The position numbers and the translations under genes were made by a program. Positions 5,667 to 10,153 of a DNA stretch of 10,153 nucleotides are shown in pieces. Each line of letters starts with the position of its first letter. Within the stretch, counting starts at the first letter, position 1. Source of the DNA: JALTID01 sp027004335 [NCBI: bacterium] (GTDB lineage Bacteria; JALSQH01); assembly GCA_027004335.1 (NCBI GenBank), contig JALTID010000088.1:1-10153 (forward strand), given 5' to 3'. The notes below the pieces were generated by a model that saw only the letters and a list, made by a program, of their open reading frames with translations, was not told the DNA's origin and searched no databases.

Positions 5667-8264
5667 ATGTGGCCAGATAAATATACAATAAAAGCAAGAG
5701 AGGCCGTTCAGGATGCATACAAAGAAGTTAGCAGGAGAAAACATCAGCAGATCGAACCTGAGCATTTACTCTATGCACTTCTTGAGCAGGAAGGGGGGAT
5801 CACTGTACCTATTTTCCAGAAAATGGGAGTAGATCCTGCGATGGTTAAAGCACGGCTGGAAGAAGCACTGGAAACTATCCCAAAGGTGGAAGCTTCCCAG
5901 CCCATGGACAGAATGTATGTCTCATTAAAAGTTCAGGAAATCATGAATAAGGCTGAAGAGGAGGCAAAGAATCTCAAAGATGAATATGTAAGCACCGAAC
6001 ATCTTCTACTTGCCATGGTAGAAGTTTCCGATACAAAGGTGCATGATATTTTAAAATCTATGGGAGTTACCAGAGATCTTATAATGCAATCCCTCATGGA
6101 TGTTAGAGGTCACCAGAGAGTCACTGATGAAAACCCGGAGGAGAAATATCAGGCACTGGAGAAATACGGAAGGAACCTCACTGAACTGGCAAGGAGAGGA
6201 AAACTGGATCCTGTTATAGGCAGAGATGAAGAAATCAGAAGATCTATCCAGGTTCTTTTAAGGAGAACAAAAAATAATCCAGTACTTATTGGTGAACCCG
6301 GTGTGGGAAAAACAGCCATAGTTGAAGGTATTGCTCAGAGGATCGTAAATGGAGATGTTCCTGAAGGTTTAAAAAACAAGAGGATAATTGCCCTTGATAT
6401 GGGTGCACTGCTGGCAGGAGCAAAATATCGTGGAGAATTTGAAGATAGATTAAAAGCAGTTATAAAAGAAGTTGTGGAATCAGAAGGGGAAGTCATTCTC
6501 TTCATAGATGAGATCCATACTATTGTAGGGGCAGGTGCCGCCGAAGGAGCAGTGGATGCTTCAAATATGCTAAAACCAGCTCTGGCAAGAGGAGAATTAA
6601 GATGTATCGGAGCCACAACACTGGATGAATACAGGAAATACATTGAAAAGGATAAAGCCCTTGAAAGAAGATTTCAACATGTTCTCATCAGGGAACCAAC
6701 TGTTGAAGAGACTATCGCTATTTTAAGAGGGTTAAAAGAAAAATATGAGGTGCATCACGGCGTGAGGATCACTGATGGTGCAATAGTTGCTGCTGCAAGG
6801 TTGTCTCACAGATACATAACTGATAGATTTCTCCCTGACAAGGCAATTGACTTAATTGATGAAGCTGCCAGTAGACTGAAAATGCAGATTCAGTCTGTGC
6901 CTGAACCCATTGATAAATTGCAGAGAAAAATTATCCAGTTAGAGATAGAAAAGCAGGCTCTACAGAAGGAAACAGATGAAGCAAGTGAGGTAAGACTGGC
7001 AAGTGTAGAAAAAGAAATAGCAAACCTGAATGAACAGCTTCAGCAGCTAATGAGCAGATGGGAAGCAGAGAAGCAGATAATCCAGAAGATTCAGGATATC
7101 AAAGCTAAAAACGACGAAATCAAAATCCAGATTCAGCAGGCTGAGAGGGTTGGGGATTATGACAGAGTGGCAAGATTGCAGTACGGTGATCTGGTTGAAC
7201 TTCAGAAACAGTTAGAAGAGTCTCAGAAAGAACTGGAAAAATTTGGTGGTGAGAGATTGCTAATAGAGGAAGTAACTGAGGAAGATATCGCTAAAATTGT
7301 TTCTGAATGGACAGGAATACCTGTATCACGAATGTTAGAGAGTGAGAAGGTTAAGTTGTTAAAGATGGAGGAGAGACTACGCCAGAGGGTTGTGGGACAG
7401 GATGAAGCACTGAGCGCTGTTGCCAATGCTATAAGAAGGGCAAGAGCTGGTTTGCAGGACCCTAACAGACCTCTGGGAAGCTTTATCTTCCTCGGTCCTA
7501 CAGGAGTTGGTAAAACAGAAACAGCCAGAGCACTTGCTGAGTTTCTCTTTGACGACGAAAATGCAATGATCAGGATTGATATGTCAGAATATATGGAAAA
7601 ACACTCAGTTGCCAGGTTGATTGGAGCTCCACCTGGATATGTAGGTTATGAAGAAGGTGGGTATCTTACAGAGCAGGTGAGAAGAAGACCCTATTCTGTA
7701 ATTCTTTTTGATGAGATAGAAAAAGCTCATCCTGATGTGTTTAATGTTATGCTTCAATTACTGGATGATGGGAGATTAACAGATAGTCATGGAAGAACTG
7801 TGGACTTCAAGAACACAGTTATCGTTATGACCTCCAATATTGGAAGTCACTATCTCTCTGATGCTGCAAGGGTTGGTGACAGAGAAGAGGTAAGAAGAAG
7901 AGTGATGGATGCTCTTAGGGGTAACTTCCGCCCTGAGTTCCTCAACAGAATAGATGAAATAGTTATCTTTAATCCTCTCACCAGAGAGGATATAAAAGGA
8001 ATCATAGATATCCAGTTAAGAAACCTCAAGAAGAGACTTGCTGATAGGAAAATGGATATTGATCTTACAGATGCAGCAAAAGATTTTATTGTTGAAGTAG
8101 GTTACGATCCCGTTTATGGTGCAAGACCTCTTAAAAGAGCCATCCAGAAATATATTCTTGATCCACTGGCAGTAGAAATGTTAGAGGGTAAATTCATGGA
8201 TGGTGATACCATCATAGTTGACTTTGACCAGAATCAGAAGAAAATAATATTTAAGAAAAAATAA
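5667..8264 (+). CDS. clpB: ClpB disaggregase (Hsp100, two AAA+ modules)
   Basis: This 865-residue protein is a full-length ClpB, the cytoplasmic hexameric ATPase that pulls polypeptides out of aggregates together with DnaK. The N-terminal Clp_N double repeat spans about 1-145. NBD1 has Walker A GEPGVGKT (209-216) and Walker B VILFIDE (276-282). The long coiled-coil middle domain, which marks ClpB against ClpA/ClpC, runs from about 405 to 525 and is rich in Gln, Lys and Glu. NBD2 has Walker A GPTGVGKT (610-617) and Walker B VILFDE (678-683), followed by the C-terminal small domain with the GARPLKRAI sensor-2 segment. No key residue is missing. It is the only certain plus-strand gene in the window. 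It stands alone, diverging from aspS and ending exactly against the stop codon of nth. No heat-shock operator was recognised upstream. Confidence 0.98.
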   Translation: MWPDKYTIKAREAVQDAYKEVSRRKHQQIEPEHLLYALLEQEGGITVPIFQKMGVDPAMVKARLEEALETIPKVEASQPMDRMYVSLKVQEIMNKAEEEAKNLKDEYVSTEHLLLAMVEVSDTKVHDILKSMGVTRDLIMQSLMDVRGHQRVTDENPEEKYQALEKYGRNLTELARRGKLDPVIGRDEEIRRSIQVLLRRTKNNPVLIGEPGVGKTAIVEGIAQRIVNGDVPEGLKNKRIIALDMGALLAGAKYRGEFEDRLKAVIKEVVESEGEVILFIDEIHTIVGAGAAEGAVDASNMLKPALARGELRCIGATTLDEYRKYIEKDKALERRFQHVLIREPTVEETIAILRGLKEKYEVHHGVRITDGAIVAAARLSHRYITDRFLPDKAIDLIDEAASRLKMQIQSVPEPIDKLQRKIIQLEIEKQALQKETDEASEVRLASVEKEIANLNEQLQQLMSRWEAEKQIIQKIQDIKAKNDEIKIQIQQAERVGDYDRVARLQYGDLVELQKQLEESQKELEKFGGERLLIEEVTEEDIAKIVSEWTGIPVSRMLESEKVKLLKMEERLRQRVVGQDEALSAVANAIRRARAGLQDPNRPLGSFIFLGPTGVGKTETARALAEFLFDDENAMIRIDMSEYMEKHSVARLIGAPPGYVGYEEGGYLTEQVRRRPYSVILFDEIEKAHPDVFNVMLQLLDDGRLTDSHGRTVDFKNTVIVMTSNIGSHYLSDAARVGDREEVRRRVMDALRGNFRPEFLNRIDEIVIFNPLTREDIKGIIDIQLRNLKKRLADRKMDIDLTDAAKDFIVEVGYDPVYGARPLKRAIQKYILDPLAVEMLEGKFMDGDTIIVDFDQNQKKIIFKKK

Positions 8265-8921
8265 TCACCTGCTTCTCTCTACCCCTACCCTCTCACAGTA
8301 GGGGTAGAGAGGGCATTTTGAACAAAAGGGGGAGACGGGAGTACATATATTCTGCCCAAAAGTAACAAGAAGAGTATTAATATCCTTCCAGTACTGGCAG
8401 GGAAGTTTTTTTCTCAGTTCCATTTCTGTTTCTTTCGGAGTTTTTGTCTTTACATAACCCCATCGGTTGGTGATCCTGTGCACATGGGTATCAACACAAA
8501 TTCCAGGCTTATCATAACCAAGGGTTACAACCAGATTGGCCGTCTTCCTGCCTACGCCAGGTAACTTCAGTAACTTGGAAATATCATTAGGCACTTTTCC
8601 ACCATACTTTTCAATAAGGATCTCAGAGATCTTTTTCAAAGTCTTTGCCTTATTGTTATAAAAACCCACAGGATAAATTAGTCTGGCTATTTCTCTCTCA
8701 GATAATGCTACAAGTTTTTCCGGGGTGTCAGCTTTTTCTAACAACCTCTTTGAAGCATAAGCAGTGACCTCATCTTTTGTTCTGAGACTTAAAATTGTGG
8801 TAATAAGAACTTCAAAGGGTGTTCTTTTTCGCTGAGAATAAAGGGTCACTATGGGAGTGGTAAAATCCCGTACAGCTTCCCTCAATTTTTTAATTACTTC
8901 ATCTATCTGGGAATCCTTCAT
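8265..8921 (-). CDS. nth: endonuclease III, DNA glycosylase/AP lyase with [4Fe-4S] cluster
   Basis: This 218-residue enzyme removes oxidised pyrimidines and cleaves at abasic sites in base-excision repair. The helix-hairpin-helix [12 protein letters not shown] (120-131) includes the catalytic Lys126. Asp144 in [13 protein letters not shown] is the second catalytic residue. The cluster ligands are Cys193, Cys200, Cys203 and Cys209, with the standard C-x6-C-x2-C-x5-C spacing. The segment [11 protein letters not shown] is of the 'RT-D' form that I associate with archaeal and thermophile homologues rather than the E. coli 'LSAQATD' form. ATG 8921 is preferred. A TTG at 8942 would add seven residues and overlap gspN by 17 bases, and neither start has a strong ribosome site. 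With ATG 8921 the gap to the gspN stop is four bases, so coupling is likely. The last nine residues, beyond the final Cys, are encoded by one arm of a perfect hairpin. Confidence 0.95.
   Translation of the reverse strand: MKDSQIDEVIKKLREAVRDFTTPIVTLYSQRKRTPFEVLITTILSLRTKDEVTAYASKRLLEKADTPEKLVALSEREIARLIYPVGFYNNKAKTLKKISEILIEKYGGKVPNDISKLLKLPGVGRKTANLVVTLGYDKPGICVDTHVHRITNRWGYVKTKTPKETEMELRKKLPCQYWKDINTLLVTFGQNICTPVSPFCSKCPLYPYCERVGVERSR
8275..8311. repeat. 14-bp perfect hairpin at the clpB/nth convergent junction
   Basis: CTCTCTACCCCTAC (8275-8288) and GTAGGGGTAGAGAG (8298-8311) are exact reverse complements with a nine-base loop. The hairpin starts ten bases after the clpB stop and lies wholly inside the 3' end of nth. 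It probably helps end or protect clpB mRNA. No T-tract follows on the plus strand. On the minus strand a T-rich run (around 8252-8264) lies about ten bases beyond the stem, inside the end of clpB, and could allow termination of nth. Confidence 0.6.
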
Positions 8922-8925
8922 GATC

Positions 8926-9795
8926 TCAGAAATAGAAAGCAAGTCTGCCGCTTAATCTTTTAGTATAAATCCCACCAACACCTTTAATAAATCCAGCAGA
9001 GGGAAGTAAAGGCCCAATCTTTGTTTCCAGATCAGGTGGAAGTTTAAGTTTTACCTGCAAATTTAATATGGAACTTAAAAGCGGCGTCACCAATCTCACG
9101 CTCCCATTAAGTTTTACAAAGAATTTCTCCCCTCCTAATTTAAAACTCTCAATTCTTAACTTTCCATTTTCAAGTTTTCCTATAGCCGAAAGTTTCTGAA
9201 AATTTAATTTTTTTTCACCAATTAGCTGAAGATATGGAAGCTTACTCACCAATAAGTCTCTCCCTTTTAAGACTATTAATCCATTGCTTTTCTCCCACTT
9301 CCCGGGAAAATCAAGCCGCATTTTCCCCTTCAAAATACCAGAAATAGTTCCTTTAAGGACACCACTTAAAAAAGAAAATCTTGAAAGATCAATTTCACTG
9401 AAATTTAATTTTACCCTGGAGAGTTTATTTTTCAAAATAAACTCTCCTGTAATTTTTCCAGCATCAGACAGAAGAAAAAATCTACCAGATGGTTTATGAA
9501 GGAAAAGAGAAAACAGAGGTAATTTAAGATTAATCTCTTTTAGAGAAATAGAACCTGAAGGGAGATTTACAACAGGTTTATCAAGAGTAATACCCGACAT
9601 CCATGAAAATTTTACATTTTCAGCATTGATGGTAACATCACTGGATTGGTTGAATTTGAAAAGAAGAGAGCTAATCAATCTATCACCCGGAAAGGTAAAA
9701 AAAAGAAAAATGAAGAGGAAGACCAGAAAAAAAAGTGTTAGCCATAACCACTGTTTTTTCTGAAATCCTGACACTATACCTTCCAGGTTCATCAT
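8926..9795 (-). CDS. gspN: type II secretion system protein GspN (AsmA-like)
   Basis: This 289-residue protein has a very hydrophobic N-terminal anchor (about 16-36) and then a long beta-rich periplasmic region with AsmA-like repeats, such as [20 protein letters not shown] near 65-84 and [20 protein letters not shown] near 147-166. This architecture fits the GspN family of non-enterobacterial type II secretion systems, an inner-membrane accessory component whose role is not well defined. The call rests on pattern and on the gspM-like gene directly upstream. Two adjacent ATG codons begin the gene. The first (9795) overlaps the gspM stop as ATGA. The second (9792) has better spacing from the GAGG site. 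A perfect 14-bp palindrome lies inside the coding region at 9418-9447. nth follows four bases after the stop. Confidence 0.78.
   Translation of the reverse strand: MMNLEGIVSGFQKKQWLWLTLFFLVFLFIFLFFTFPGDRLISSLLFKFNQSSDVTINAENVKFSWMSGITLDKPVVNLPSGSISLKEINLKLPLFSLFLHKPSGRFFLLSDAGKITGEFILKNKLSRVKLNFSEIDLSRFSFLSGVLKGTISGILKGKMRLDFPGKWEKSNGLIVLKGRDLLVSKLPYLQLIGEKKLNFQKLSAIGKLENGKLRIESFKLGGEKFFVKLNGSVRLVTPLLSSILNLQVKLKLPPDLETKIGPLLPSAGFIKGVGGIYTKRLSGRLAFYF
9418..9447. repeat. 30-base perfect palindromic hairpin inside gspN
   Basis: GGAGAGTTTATTTT (9418-9431) and AAAATAAACTCTCC (9434-9447) are exact reverse complements around a two-base centre. On the gspN message this would be a strong hairpin with a short loop. 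It encodes the ordinary-looking residues [10 protein letters not shown]. No T-tract follows in the sense direction. A short run of five T residues follows on the plus strand. Confidence 0.6.
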
Positions 9796-10153
9796 ATCAC
9801 CTCAATCTGCAAAATCATCTGTAGATGATCAGGTTTTGAAACCTCTTTTTTCAGTTGAAACCTCTTTATCTTTACCTTCATAGTGGAAGCTTTTTCAAGG
9901 GAATATAAAAAATCTACAGCCTCACTGAGAGTCAGATTCTCAAGACGAATCTCAAACAACCTCCCCTTTTCTGTTCTAAGGGGTTTTATTGATGTAACAT
10001 TTTTCTCAAGCCCGAGCTTTCTCGCCTTACCGCTCAGATAGGAAAGAATTGAACCTCTCGTTTTAGGCCTGTGGGTTTTCCCAATAAGCGCCTTGTATTT
10101 TTTGTACTCAATTGATAGCTTTTTTAATTGAACCAGTTCTTTCTCTTTATATG
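9792..10153 (-). CDS. gspM: type II secretion system protein GspM, C-terminal part (5' end outside the window)
   Basis: The open frame entering from the right edge gives 120 codons before TGA at 9794-9792. It starts with a Lys-rich amphipathic helix (KEKELVQLKKLSIEYKKYK) and continues GSILSYLSGKARKLGLEKNV, then FEIRLENLTLSEAVDFLYSLEKA, and ends [10 protein letters not shown]. This order (coiled helix, 'sYL...a.klGl', 'vrl.nltl.ea..fLy.le', final beta strand) is that of the ferredoxin-like periplasmic domain of GspM, an inner-membrane assembly-platform protein that works with GspL. The membrane anchor would lie in the missing 5' part. The stop overlaps the gspN start by four bases (ATGA). The rest of a gsp operon is therefore expected to the right of the window. 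Confidence 0.75.
   Translation of the reverse strand, partial: YKEKELVQLKKLSIEYKKYKALIGKTHRPKTRGSILSYLSGKARKLGLEKNVTSIKPLRTEKGRLFEIRLENLTLSEAVDFLYSLEKASTMKVKIKRFQLKKEVSKPDHLQMILQIEVI

Noticed and set aside
6335-6643. Minus-strand open frame inside clpB
   Set aside because: It overlaps the highly conserved NBD1 of clpB and shows no domain of its own, so it is a by-product of clpB codon use.

Overview
The window is an AT-rich bacterial chromosome segment made of housekeeping and cell-envelope genes. I see no insertion sequence, phage gene, tRNA, rRNA or CRISPR array. A type II secretion gene pair (gspM-gspN) implies a Gram-negative-type double membrane. FeoAB points to ferrous iron uptake, usual in anaerobes or microaerophiles. 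Heavy AGA/AGG arginine use, Lys/Glu-rich proteins and an 'LSLRTKDE'-type endonuclease III suggest, without proving, a thermophile. I cannot name the taxon.

Layout from left to right. Positions 1-473 (minus) hold the 5' part of an FHA-domain protein that appears to continue into a GAF domain. Two bases upstream of its start is a small four-helix SPW-like membrane protein (476-808, minus). A strong terminator hairpin (848-876) and a promoter share the short gap before the next gene. Then comes a decayed rhodanese-like gene (903-1361, minus) with an in-frame amber codon, a broken Tat motif and a missing N-terminal half of the fold. An inverted repeat separates it from feoB (1511-3463) and feoA (3450-3701), which overlap. 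Ahead of feoA is a near-consensus DtxR/IdeR-type operator beside a promoter whose -35 lies over the aspS stop codon. aspS (3757-5520, minus) and clpB (5667-8264, plus) diverge from a 146-base intergenic region. clpB converges with zero spacing on nth (8265-8921, minus), which follows gspN (8926-9795) and a partial gspM (9792-10153) in a tightly coupled minus-strand run.

How the genes work together. feoA-feoB form an iron-import unit probably controlled by ferrous iron through a DtxR-family repressor, separately from the aspS gene upstream. The rhodanese remnant behind feoB looks like a former exported sulfurtransferase. gspM and gspN are probably the end of a larger secretion operon lying to the right, with nth as a passenger. 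AspRS carries the His/Gly pair associated with non-discriminating enzymes, which predicts tRNA-dependent asparagine formation by GatCAB elsewhere in the genome.

I found no convincing new multi-gene system. The points most worth a second look are the Feo operator, the decaying Tat-rhodanese gene, the promoter built into a terminator hairpin, and unusually long perfect palindromes inside or at the ends of coding regions.
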